From: Alphaproteobacteria bacterium | GTDB taxonomy: Bacteria; Pseudomonadota; Alphaproteobacteria; Caulobacterales; Parvularculaceae | Length of the DNA stretch: 46,635 nt | Assembly: GCA_013151435.1 (NCBI GenBank) | Contig: JAADIH010000239.1 | Span: 1-46,635 of the forward strand | Reading direction: 5' to 3' | Shown: positions 18,325 through 25,524 of the stretch, in pieces | Layout of the letters: each line of letters begins with the position of its first letter | Position numbering within the stretch: the first letter of the stretch is position 1 | Notes under the pieces: generated by a model | The model's input: the letters and a program-made list of their open reading frames with translations, nothing else | What the model was told of the DNA's origin: nothing | Databases searched by the model: none | Position numbers and translations under genes: made by a program

Positions 18325-18723
18325 TCAGCACGTTCCATAATACCCTTTTGAGAACCAGCAATACTCAGCCGAAACGCCTGCGGCAATCATCTCGGCTGCG
18401 AGGTCGCGGCCATCCTCAAGAGTACAGCGGCCAACGAAGCGGTTATATTTATCCGTATCCATATGGTCGCATTCAACATAACGATGCAGCGATAGACCGC
18501 GCAGCGCTGCCGTCGCGGCCGCGCCGCCTTGCTCATTCCACTCAGGAGCGTCGAGCCCCCAAAGACGAATATCAGGAGCGACTCCGGTAATCCTCAGCGA
18601 GTCGCCGTCGATCACCTTGACGACCTGGCCAGAAATCGCCTTGCCTTCGCTTGAGCCAAGTGCACAACCCGCGATAAACAACAAGACTGCGACTACAGAA
18701 ATCATGGCCCTGATTAGGTTCAT
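18325..18723 (-). CDS. thermonuclease-like (SNase fold) lipoprotein
   Basis: A 132-residue protein with a lipoprotein signal (LLFIAGC, Cys20) and a staphylococcal-nuclease-type OB fold. Visible family motifs are VKVIDGDSLRI, IRLWGLDAPEWNEQGG, DKYNRFVGRC and DLAAEMIAAGVSAEY. The Asp of DGD, the Arg of IRLWGLDAPE and a GRC-type segment fit the calcium-dependent nuclease active site, though the C-terminus is shorter than in full-length nucleases. It is probably a membrane-attached nuclease facing the periplasm. It lies 10 bp downstream of the membrane protein 18734-19219 and 10 bp before the hypothetical gene 17922-18314, so co-transcription is likely. Confidence 0.8.
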   Translation of the reverse strand: MNLIRAMISVVAVLLFIAGCALGSSEGKAISGQVVKVIDGDSLRITGVAPDIRLWGLDAPEWNEQGGAAATAALRGLSLHRYVECDHMDTDKYNRFVGRCTLEDGRDLAAEMIAAGVSAEYCWFSKGYYGTC

Positions 18724-18733
18724 TGACAGGTTC

Positions 18734-19219
18734 TCACATGTTCATTTTTATATCGTCAAAAACGCTTTCTTTTATGCGGTCAAGTATGTCTATGAGGTAG
18801 TTGTAATAGTCTTTACGGGTTTTCTCAAATTGCTTTCGGCTCACCTGCCTGGACTCGTCATCGTAATGTTTTGTGTAATCGTGATTATTGATGGAGATTA
18901 CTGCATCGAAAAATTTCTCGACAGTGTCTATTGCTGGGGTGACATACGCCGTTGACCGTTCAGAACCGTAGCAATTGATGATCAGAACTATTTCGTCAAC
19001 TCTGGTGGCGGGCCTATCTTTACTTTCTGCCCTAATAGATGCATCAGCTTGTTTTTCCAAATCGACTAACATCAAGTAGGCCTCATAAAGCTTTTCACGC
19101 TTTATGCTACGCGCCTCAGCTGATCGCTTTAAAGTGCTTGAATAGAAGGCTACTAGTGCGCCACTAGCAATTGCAATAATTCCACCGGTTACAACTGCTG
19201 CAATTGGACTAGGCTCCAT
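18734..19219 (-). CDS. hypothetical single-pass membrane protein
   Basis: This 161-residue protein has an N-terminal membrane segment (VVTGGIIAIASGALVAFYSS) followed by a long, charged, mostly helical cytoplasmic part that begins KREKLYEAYLMLVDLEKQAD. No domain is recognised. Such N-anchored helical proteins are common cargo in phage-related islands. It is the first gene of the three-gene minus-strand group with the SNase-like lipoprotein. No strong ribosome-binding site was identified. Confidence 0.55.
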   Translation of the reverse strand: MEPSPIAAVVTGGIIAIASGALVAFYSSTLKRSAEARSIKREKLYEAYLMLVDLEKQADASIRAESKDRPATRVDEIVLIINCYGSERSTAYVTPAIDTVEKFFDAVISINNHDYTKHYDDESRQVSRKQFEKTRKDYYNYLIDILDRIKESVFDDIKMNM

Positions 19220-19352
19220 AAATGTATTCCTCTCTGACCGTTAAGTGGTGAGTATAATAGATTTAACGGCCGCTCGTTTTCTCAGTTTACGGCCTTGCGT
19301 AGTCGTGGCCGGTCAGCGTGTTTATTAATCCACCATTTTGCGGGCTTCATAC

Positions 19353-20258
19353 CTAATCAATGGCTGCACAGGCGACAACAGCTTCTTTTGCTTTTGCATA
19401 TCTGTCGCCAGTTTCCGCGTAAGGCACAATTCCGGCATTCGCCAATCCCATGCCTTGCAGGATATATGCGGCTTTTACGTTATTATTTTTGTTAGTTTCA
19501 GCTTGTTTTTTTTGTTCAACAGCTACTGTGATCGTCTTAATTAGCTGCTCATAATTTTGTAAAGGTATCTCTGTTGCTTGACGCCAAGTATTTATTATTG
19601 TGCGATATGCACTCCCGACTAACACAAATCTCTCACCATAAACCTCGCGTTCGTCATCAACTGCACTCTGTAAGTTCACACCAAAATCTTTTATCTCCTG
19701 CGGGATTAATGCTTGTCTCAATGTCGTTACCGTTGTTACGCCAGTTCCAACATTGAATGCAGAAATAAAACCTGGGTCAGTCGCCCACGACTTGCCACTC
19801 GCACCAGTCAGCAAAGAAGCGCTAAGGCTTTGTGGCGCCGGGCTGAAGTCTCCTTGAAACTTTGAGGCTGCAGAACTTAGGCAACCAAGCCTTCGTGAAG
19901 CTTGCGCAGCCGCGCTTCGTCTGGAGGTGGGATTGCTATAGGTTCTCAAGCTAGCGATGGTGGCGGCTGAAAATGCAGCGTCTCTTAGGTTGTCGCTACC
20001 GCCGAATGTTGTGGTGAATCCTCCGTATGCTGCCGAGGCCAATATTCCCAACCCCGCCGCATATTCAGCGCCGCCCCACTGATCCGAATGCTTGGATAGT
20101 TTAATCGCGTCACCTCCTATGGTAGAGAGCAGCGTTTCGAATTGTTTTGGCGTTCCGCTCGTTAGATAAGCCAAACCATCCTTTTCAGTATTTAATTCAA
20201 CAGTCGTACATGCCCCCAGGAGCATTGCCGCGACTATAAAGATCAACTTTGTTTTCAT
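19353..20258 (-). CDS. hypothetical lipoprotein
   Basis: A 301-residue lipoprotein with signal MKTKLIFIVAAMLLGAC (Cys17). The mature part is Ala/Ser/Thr-rich, with an N-terminal region (KQFETLLSTIGGDAIKLSKH), a central serine-rich segment and a C-terminal predicted helix with a Lys/Asn-rich stretch (KKQAETNKNNNVKAAYILQG). No enzyme motif is seen. The start at 20258 is chosen over the in-frame ATG at 20282 because it begins the signal peptide directly and AGGA lies 8 bases upstream. It stands alone; the flanking 20283-20408 is AT-rich and empty. Confidence 0.6.
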   Translation of the reverse strand: MKTKLIFIVAAMLLGACTTVELNTEKDGLAYLTSGTPKQFETLLSTIGGDAIKLSKHSDQWGGAEYAAGLGILASAAYGGFTTTFGGSDNLRDAAFSAATIASLRTYSNPTSRRSAAAQASRRLGCLSSAASKFQGDFSPAPQSLSASLLTGASGKSWATDPGFISAFNVGTGVTTVTTLRQALIPQEIKDFGVNLQSAVDDEREVYGERFVLVGSAYRTIINTWRQATEIPLQNYEQLIKTITVAVEQKKQAETNKNNNVKAAYILQGMGLANAGIVPYAETGDRYAKAKEAVVACAAID

Positions 20259-20408
20259 GATCCCCATCCTATTTCGACCCAACTAAATTATGTCAGGACA
20301 AGAAGAACGAAGTCAATAATAAAAGGGGTGTATACAATTCATGTTTCATGTGAAATTTAACAAAAGTCCTACAGATTTCTACTAAAGTGTGAGTTGAAAG
20401 GCATATCT

Positions 20409-20645
20409 CTAAGGCATTCCGCCAACAAAGCCGCTAGTGTCTTCGTTCCGGATTACCTCCAGGCGTACGCCAACATGGCGACAACCGAGTTTAGGGCAGG
20501 CGAGGTTCGCCGCGACCTCATCCATTCGCACATCGCGGTGATCGACCTTGATCAACATGGCCGTTGGGCTTTGTAGCCATGTATGCAGACAACGGATGCA
20601 GGTCGATTCTATCAACACTGAATCGTCTAGATCGCGCAGGCTCAT
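20409..20645 (-). CDS. small four-cysteine (zinc-ribbon-like) protein coupled to Y-family polymerase
   Basis: This 78-residue protein starts 14 bp after the polymerase stop, with GCGAGGAT directly before its ATG, so it is likely translated from the same message. It has two cysteine pairs about 30 residues apart, CIRC and CPKLGC, a plausible zinc-binding knuckle pair, plus an acidic N-terminus (SLRDLDDSVLIESTC). I do not recognise a named family. By position it may be a partner or regulator of the error-prone polymerase. A longer in-frame extension upstream overlaps the polymerase gene and is rejected. Confidence 0.55.
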   Translation of the reverse strand: MSLRDLDDSVLIESTCIRCLHTWLQSPTAMLIKVDHRDVRMDEVAANLACPKLGCRHVGVRLEVIRNEDTSGFVGGMP

Positions 20646-20659
20646 ATCCTCGCGCCAGC

Positions 20660-21910
20660 TCACCAGAAATCCTCCGATGATGGAATGCGGGTGTAGGAAA
20701 TTTTTGCACCGGCATAGCCTCCAGGCGGAGGCGTCCACGGGCCGATAGAAATCACGCGCTTGCCAAATTTGCGGTTGAGGAAATCGGTCGCGCTGGTGAT
20801 GCGCTCCCATTTCATGCGGATCGCGTCGTCATTGTTGAAGAGATCAAGCTGCCGGCTTTCGGCTGGCGATAAGTCCAACAGCGTAATGCCAACGCGAACA
20901 ATATTGATATTGCGTCGGCATTCTTGTTTTACGCGGTCCCATAGCTTTCCAAGCGCAGCGAGGCACGCCTGATCATCATGAACGTGATGCAAAGTTTCCT
21001 GACCGAACCAGCCGCCATTGCGGATGTCGAGCCATAGCCAAAGTTTGTTTGCGTAGAACTTGTCCCGGCGCATGCGGAACGCTGCTTTTTGCATTAGGAA
21101 CCGGGAGAATGTTTGAGCGTTTCTGATATCTCGCAAGTCCGGCGGCAGTACGCGGCCATGGCCGAACATGCTTCGCCCAGTAGGTTGCGCCTTGATGTCA
21201 TAGCCGTGCAGCGCGTACCACATGCGCTCGCCGTTCACATTGCGCCATAGCGCACGCATTTGCTTCGGTTGTGTCCGCAATAGATCGCTCACGGACCATA
21301 TGCCGGCCTTGTTGAGCCTCCGTGCCATACGCCCGCCAATGCCGGGTATATCGTCGAAAGTCACTTTCTCAAGCGGGTCGGGCATGTTCTCCGGTCGCCA
21401 GATGGTGACGCCGTTTGGCTTGTCAATCTTACAGGCGATTTTCGCGAGCATGCGGTTTGCCGCGAGTCCCATCGAACAAGTGATATAGGGCCCGACATTT
21501 TCTGCGATGCGTTTTGAGATGCGCGCGGCCAGTGCATGCGGGTCGTTTATCGTACCTCGGTCAAGCCTACAGGCCAGCTCATCAATCGATTTGATTGTCT
21601 CGATTGGAATTTCGCAACGGATTTCATTTAGCAACGTATTATGCGCTCGGCGGAATAGATCCACGCGCTGGGGAACAAGCACAATGTCAGGACATTGCTC
21701 GCGCGCCGCCGGTACCGGCATGACGTTTGTGCAGCCGGCGGCCTTGGCCTCCTTTGAGCAGGCAATAACGACAGTGGAGTTTCCGGCGTTCTCAAACGGC
21801 ACAACACCGACAGGCCGTCCCCGTAGCTTAGGAAACGCCTGCTGCATCACAGACGCAAAGAACCCGTCAAAATCGAGATAGAGGCTTTCAATGGTCTCAG
21901 CTTTACGCAC
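20660..21910 (-). CDS. Y-family (DinB/UmuC/ImuB-like) DNA polymerase
   Basis: A 416-residue translesion polymerase. The N-terminal catalytic motifs are intact: LYLDFDGFFASV (first metal-binding Asp and steric gate region) and KSIDELAC (the SxDE catalytic motif, here SIDE). Then come the thumb helix-hairpin-helix (FDDIPGIGGRMARRLNKAG) and a little-finger domain. Because the carboxylates are present it should be an active polymerase, unlike ImuB proteins that have lost them. The length is that of UmuC/DinB family members. No umuD-like gene is nearby, but a DNA-damage-related SRAP gene lies 600 bp away. I found no GTTC-N7-GTTC SOS box in the 160 bp upstream. Confidence 0.88.
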   Translation of the reverse strand: MRKAETIESLYLDFDGFFASVMQQAFPKLRGRPVGVVPFENAGNSTVVIACSKEAKAAGCTNVMPVPAAREQCPDIVLVPQRVDLFRRAHNTLLNEIRCEIPIETIKSIDELACRLDRGTINDPHALAARISKRIAENVGPYITCSMGLAANRMLAKIACKIDKPNGVTIWRPENMPDPLEKVTFDDIPGIGGRMARRLNKAGIWSVSDLLRTQPKQMRALWRNVNGERMWYALHGYDIKAQPTGRSMFGHGRVLPPDLRDIRNAQTFSRFLMQKAAFRMRRDKFYANKLWLWLDIRNGGWFGQETLHHVHDDQACLAALGKLWDRVKQECRRNINIVRVGITLLDLSPAESRQLDLFNNDDAIRMKWERITSATDFLNRKFGKRVISIGPWTPPPGGYAGAKISYTRIPSSEDFW

Positions 21911-22036
21911 GTCTCGCAGTCCTTTTACTCAAGGACCGCCCCAATCCATCTTCCCGCCCAGGGAGAGGCATCAAAGCCGAACGGGGTAGCTCGGTCAAGA
22001 TCGATCCGAACGGATGGCACAAATACCTCATTACTG

Positions 22037-22060
22037 CTAAGATGATATTTTACATCTTAG
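22037..22060 (+). promoter_or_regulatory. inverted repeat overlapping the ribosome-binding site of 22072
   Basis: CTAAGATG-ATATTTTA-CATCTTAG is a perfect 8-bp inverted repeat whose right arm shares its last bases with the AGGAG ribosome site (22059-22063). As RNA it would partly occlude translation; as DNA it could be an operator next to the polymerase/22072 divergent region. Confidence 0.45.
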
Positions 22061-22071
22061 GAGTGTTTTCA

Positions 22072-22485
22072 ATGTGGAACTTCCTGAAGCGCTCAAACAA
22101 TGACGCGGATGAACAGTCATTTACTATCCCAGAAGATGTAGACAAGGCTGGCGTAGAGGCCTGCGTACATCGTGATCAGAAATGGACACTAGAGAAAATA
22201 ATTTATGACGCTGGAGAAAATGAATACTCAATTGCAACCGGTACGATTGCGGATAAAGAATCTGGCCAACCGCGGCGTGTCTGCGCAATACGTTGGAATG
22301 GTGCTTATCGACCCAAACCGGAGAAAAATCCAAACCAAAGACTAGAGGAAACTGGTACGCCGTCACCCGGGGGGCAGCCTGAATGGTTTGTATTACCAGA
22401 ATTTTTATGGCGGCCAGCAGTTGATGCAGTTTTCACATTGCAAAAAAAAGAAATTCTTGACTGGCTTTTACCAGGTGAGGATTGA
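22072..22485 (+). CDS. hypothetical protein
   Basis: This 137-residue soluble protein is not recognised. It is acidic and Trp-containing, beginning MWNFLKRSNNDADEQS and ending KKEILDWLLPGED, with a central Pro-rich turn (GTPSPGGQPEWF). The ATG at 22072 is preferred over 22042 because AGGAG lies 8 bases upstream. The start is overlapped by an inverted repeat that may control translation. It is followed 31 bp later by the SRAP gene in the same direction, so the two may form a transcription unit. Confidence 0.55.
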   Translation: MWNFLKRSNNDADEQSFTIPEDVDKAGVEACVHRDQKWTLEKIIYDAGENEYSIATGTIADKESGQPRRVCAIRWNGAYRPKPEKNPNQRLEETGTPSPGGQPEWFVLPEFLWRPAVDAVFTLQKKEILDWLLPGED

Positions 22486-22516
22486 TCTTTCCTAGTTTAT
22501 CGGTCCGGTATCGTGG

Positions 22517-23161
22517 ATGTGCAACCGCTACGCAAATAGAGGCTCCGTCGCGCAAATCAGAGCGCTCGCGGCGTTGATGGATTACGACCTGGCGACCACC
22601 TCAGCTACAGATAATTACGGCGGTCAAGAAAACATCTATCCCAACCAGGATGTGCCAATATTGCGCGCGTCGGGTGAGGGGCGGCTTGAACTCGCTATGA
22701 TGCGCTGGGGCTTCCCGCCAATCACCAATATTCGAAACCTGCAAAGCCGATGGTGGCGAGACGTCAATCGTGAATGGATGACCGAGCCGAAATATCGCGC
22801 ATTAGTCCCGTTCACAGCCTTCGCTGAGCCGGTGCGCGACTCAACATGGTTCACGGTCAAAGACGTGGAGATTCCTTGTTTCGCTGGCGTGTGGCGCCCG
22901 TGGTGTGGCGAGCGCCTAGCCGAGCAGCCGGGCAAGAAGCGACGAGTGCGCGAGGAGCGTGATTGGGAGCTTTATGCATTCCTGACCACGGAAGCGAATG
23001 ACCTTGTTAGACCGGTTCATGACAAAGCCATGCCGGTTATTCTCACCGACCCGGACGAAATGAAAGAATGGCTTTCAGGTGGGAAGGCCAGTTTGCGTTT
23101 GCAGCGACCATATCCGACGGAGAGGATGGCGATTGTACTTCAAACATTGGTCGATCTCTGA
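22517..23161 (+). CDS. SRAP (SOS response-associated peptidase, HMCES/YedK family) protein
   Basis: A 214-residue abasic-site sensor. Family members form a thiazolidine link between the N-terminal cysteine and abasic sites in single-stranded DNA. The initiator Met is followed directly by Cys2 (MCNRYANRG), and the other conserved elements are visible: MMRWGFPP, ALVPFTAFAEP (a normally GFYEW-type site), FLTTEAND and the histidine in RPVHDKAMPVIL. The family usually has about 210-230 residues, so this copy is complete. Two decayed copies of the same gene lie at 17845 and 25376, showing repeated rearrangement here. SRAP genes are known to co-occur with SOS polymerases, matching the Y-family gene nearby. 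Confidence 0.92.
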   Translation: MCNRYANRGSVAQIRALAALMDYDLATTSATDNYGGQENIYPNQDVPILRASGEGRLELAMMRWGFPPITNIRNLQSRWWRDVNREWMTEPKYRALVPFTAFAEPVRDSTWFTVKDVEIPCFAGVWRPWCGERLAEQPGKKRRVREERDWELYAFLTTEANDLVRPVHDKAMPVILTDPDEMKEWLSGGKASLRLQRPYPTERMAIVLQTLVDL

Positions 23162-23194
23162 GACTTCCAAATCAGATATTACAAATCATCGCTC

Positions 23195-23257
23195 AGTTTC
23201 TCAAAAATACCCTCTCAGGTAGGGCAGGTTGTTTTTCTCTCAAATCTCAATCCTGAG
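23195..23257 (+). repeat. 63-bp dispersed repeat, copy A
   Basis: AGTTTCTCAAAAA, then 31 bases (with GGTTGT at the same offset), then CTCAAATCTCAATCCTGAG. Copy B at 29637-29699 has the identical spacing and the same terminal blocks. A 16-bp part recurs inverted at 33620-33635. Copy A sits just behind the SRAP gene. Apart from it, 23162-23418 holds nothing I recognise. Confidence 0.65.
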
Positions 23258-23418
23258 AGAAAACCGCAGAGGTTTCTGTGGGTGTAATTCGATTTAATCG
23301 CATGGTCTCGGCCCTCCTTTCTCGCTCCTCATCGCTCAGCGGTTTGAGGAGTTGCTTTGCCATTTAACATCGTGAGAATTTTGTTCCATACTCAGAAACC
23401 ACGAATAAGGCCGAAACT

Positions 23419-23634
23419 ATGGGCTCGAAACTAAAAAACAGAATTGCCAGCACAACTGGCCGTAAATCGAAATACCAATTGATCCTTGAGGCGGCTCGGC
23501 AGGTGGGGGCGCAGAGAGTTGAATTCGACAGCGGTAAGACCGTTGTCGTTCTATCCCCGGGTGAGGATGTTGTGGCTGATGGCGGGGGCTTCCGATACGA
23601 TCATGAGGAATGTGACGATGACGAGGGCCCTTAA
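23419..23634 (+). CDS. hypothetical small protein
   Basis: A 71-residue ORF with a basic N-terminal half (SKLKNRIASTTGRKSKYQLI), a beta-like middle (VEFDSGKTVVVLSPGEDVV) and a very acidic C-terminus (EECDDDEGP). No family is recognised. The weak AAGG lies nine bases before the ATG. The charge layout resembles small phage-encoded accessory proteins, but this is only an impression. Confidence 0.4.
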   Translation: MGSKLKNRIASTTGRKSKYQLILEAARQVGAQRVEFDSGKTVVVLSPGEDVVADGGGFRYDHEECDDDEGP

Positions 23635-23672
23635 GCTGGGCAGGGTTCTGTGCCCTCTCAGGAGGGCAGGGC

Positions 23673-23783
23673 TTACTCAGGCCCGACAAGCTTTTCCATC
23701 TCGTCGAACAGGTGCCGTAAATAGAAAAGGTTCTGATAAGGCAGTAGCCGACGCAGGGCAGCCATATCTCCCTTGATAAAGTC
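23673..23783 (-). pseudogene. C-terminal scrap of a phage virion-type protein
   Basis: Read on the minus strand this segment gives about 37 codons ending in TAA, including AALRRLLPYQNLFYLRHLF and DEMEKLVGPE. The LPYQNLFYLR pattern is typical of the C-terminal end of large internal or ejection-type proteins of podovirus-like prophages, as far as I recall. The N-terminal side is lost where it meets the TerL fragment on the opposite strand. It is too short to be a gene. Confidence 0.4.
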
Positions 23784-23786
23784 ACC

Positions 23787-24170
23787 TTGAAATGCCGAAC
23801 TTCCCCGAATGAACCATGCGGGGCTTACGATTGCTTGCGTACAGCTGTGAGCGAAGGCCGGATCAAGTTCTCAAACCATGAAAAACTGCATAGTGAACTA
23901 TTAGCCCTCAAGCATGACTTGAAACGCAACAAGGTCGATCATCCAAGTTCGAGTTCGGGGTCAAAAAATTTGGCAGATGCACTTGCAGCTGTGGCCTATG
24001 GGCTAACCAACATCGCCACACCGTTTGATTTTCAACGATACGATGTTTGGCAACATAATCGAGAACCTAAAGGCTATAAGCTAGCTATGGGCTCGCGGAC
24101 AACTGGTTGCGGGGCTTATTTCGACAGTGGATTCAATGATTTTGAAGAAATGGGGAGAGGTCTATTTTGA
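23787..24170 (+). pseudogene. phage terminase large subunit, C-terminal remnant
   Basis: This 127-codon frame (TTG first codon) matches the end of the nuclease domain of large terminases: LRTAVSEGRIKFSNHEKLHS, then LLALKHDLKRNKVDHP and SKNLADALAAVAYGLTN. The KVDHP...SKDxADAL block is a well-known TerL C-terminal signature. The ATPase domain and most of the nuclease are missing, so it cannot package DNA. It marks a former phage packaging module inside element 1, oriented opposite to the surviving TerS-like and gp14-like genes. Confidence 0.7.
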
Positions 24171-24222
24171 ACAGCGGCGGTATTTATAGTAGAAGATGAG
24201 GGCTGCAAATGGAAGAACCGCT

Positions 24223-24429
24223 ATGAAAGCCGAAGTGTATATTACGTTAGGGGATAAAGAATGGGGCTCAGAAACTGTCGATTACGAAAATGGTGACACC
24301 TATGGCAAAGCCATTAAGCGCTTAAATAAGCGATTTCGGAAAACGCATTCTGGTGACCCGCTTGATACCGAGAAGGAATTTCTTTCTACTCTCGACCCTG
24401 ATTTTTGTATTCGATATAGAAGAATATAA
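24223..24429 (+). CDS. hypothetical small protein
   Basis: A 68-residue protein of unknown function: an N-terminal beta hairpin (KAEVYITLGDKEWGSETVDY) followed by a basic helix (YGKAIKRLNKRFRKTHSG) and an acidic end. The ATG at 24223 has GGAAG seven bases upstream; an in-frame ATG at 24196 would add nine residues. It lies between the TerL scrap and the membrane coiled-coil gene, all on the plus strand. Confidence 0.4.
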   Translation: MKAEVYITLGDKEWGSETVDYENGDTYGKAIKRLNKRFRKTHSGDPLDTEKEFLSTLDPDFCIRYRRI

Positions 24430-24459
24430 ATTGCTGACATCATTACTTCTTCTGGATTA

Positions 24460-25230
24460 ATGCCAATTTCCAGTTTTCAAATACAACCTGCCGATATTGC
24501 TAATGCAGGAAGCGTCATACAATGGGCGGTAACAACCGGCTCAGCCGTTGTGGTAGCTATTGCAGCTTGGCGGGGCGTCGAATTATGGCGCGAAAAACTT
24601 CATGGAACGAGTGAGTATGCGGTTTGTACTGAGACACTAAAGGCCGTTTGGGAATTGTACAGCGCAATGAGGTCTGTTCAGGCTGTCGAATTGTTGGACT
24701 TGGAAATATCTCGATTTACGTCAAAAATTTCCGAAGATATTGCTGGAGATAAGACATCGGCGGCAAGATATTATGATATGAAAGCGCAGGCCACCTCAGC
24801 AAGATTGGAACGTGTGTTAAAAGCGCGAGAAAAACTGGCTGAAACTCTGCCGAGTGTCGCTGCAGTGATTGATCCGAGGTCGGGAATCCATGTGGCTGAA
24901 TTACTGCGTCTAAGCGAAAAGATGTTTCAAGCTCAAGAGCGGATCGAGCGTAAGATGCGATTTGCTCCAATTGTCAATATCGCCAAAGGCAATAAAGCAA
25001 TTGAAACGGATTTTGACTCGTTATTTGATTTATTAGTTGGAGCCGGCGGCAAAAATACAATCGACCGAGCCTATAACGTCATAAATAAGCTTGAAACCGA
25101 ACTGGAGGAATACATGCCTCCAAAACGGCGCAGGAGATTCAAAAAAGCATCCGCACTAGCTCGCAAACAGGCTGCCAAAAATCCTAACGCGCAGGCTGCA
25201 AAGCCAGAGAACGATTCACCGGCGATCTAG
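24460..25230 (+). CDS. hypothetical membrane-anchored helical protein
   Basis: A 256-residue protein with one N-terminal membrane segment (VIQWAVTTGSAVVVAIAAW), then a long mostly helical cytoplasmic part with coiled-coil character (SARLERVLKAREKLAETLPS, EKMFQAQERIERKMRF) and a strongly basic C-terminus (PPKRRRRFKKASALARKQ). No family is recognised. The basic tail suggests nucleic-acid or membrane-phospholipid contact. The ribosome site is weak. It is followed on the same strand by a decayed SRAP end and then meets the SIR2 gene convergently. Confidence 0.55.
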   Translation: MPISSFQIQPADIANAGSVIQWAVTTGSAVVVAIAAWRGVELWREKLHGTSEYAVCTETLKAVWELYSAMRSVQAVELLDLEISRFTSKISEDIAGDKTSAARYYDMKAQATSARLERVLKAREKLAETLPSVAAVIDPRSGIHVAELLRLSEKMFQAQERIERKMRFAPIVNIAKGNKAIETDFDSLFDLLVGAGGKNTIDRAYNVINKLETELEEYMPPKRRRRFKKASALARKQAAKNPNAQAAKPENDSPAI

Positions 25231-25375
25231 ACTTGTCCTCTTGGTCCTATTTCCACGCCTTCAGCCAAATCCAAACCATTTTGGTACGTACAGCGAACGA
25301 ATTTGTATGGGCCCACATATGGGGCGGATCACCAACAAAAATAATTATGGAGTCAATTCAATTGCTTATGAGTAT

Positions 25376-25455
25376 AGATGGCGGTGATGATGGATTTCGT
25401 AATTCAAACATCGGCCGATCATTGAAGCCTCCGATTCAGATTTTGTAAATCATCC
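25376..25455 (+). pseudogene. SRAP gene 3'-end scrap, copy 2
   Basis: GATGGCGGTGATGATGGATT through TTCAAACATCGGCCGATCATTG to ATTTTGTAAATCATCC matches the last bases of the intact SRAP gene and the sequence just after its stop (about 23118-23190) with scattered substitutions. The matching block includes about 30 bp past the stop codon, so the duplicated unit covers the gene end plus its downstream flank. Apart from it, 25231-25524 holds nothing I recognise. Confidence 0.6.
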
Positions 25456-25524
25456 TCAATTCAGACACAAGTAACCCGACAGCACATTACCAACTAGGCG
25501 CAGAAGTGGGCATAAGAAATCAAA

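Noticed and set aside
25233-25448. Plus-strand ORF of 71 codons after 25230
   Set aside because: Its second half is an out-of-frame reading of the decayed SRAP end, and there is no ribosome site.
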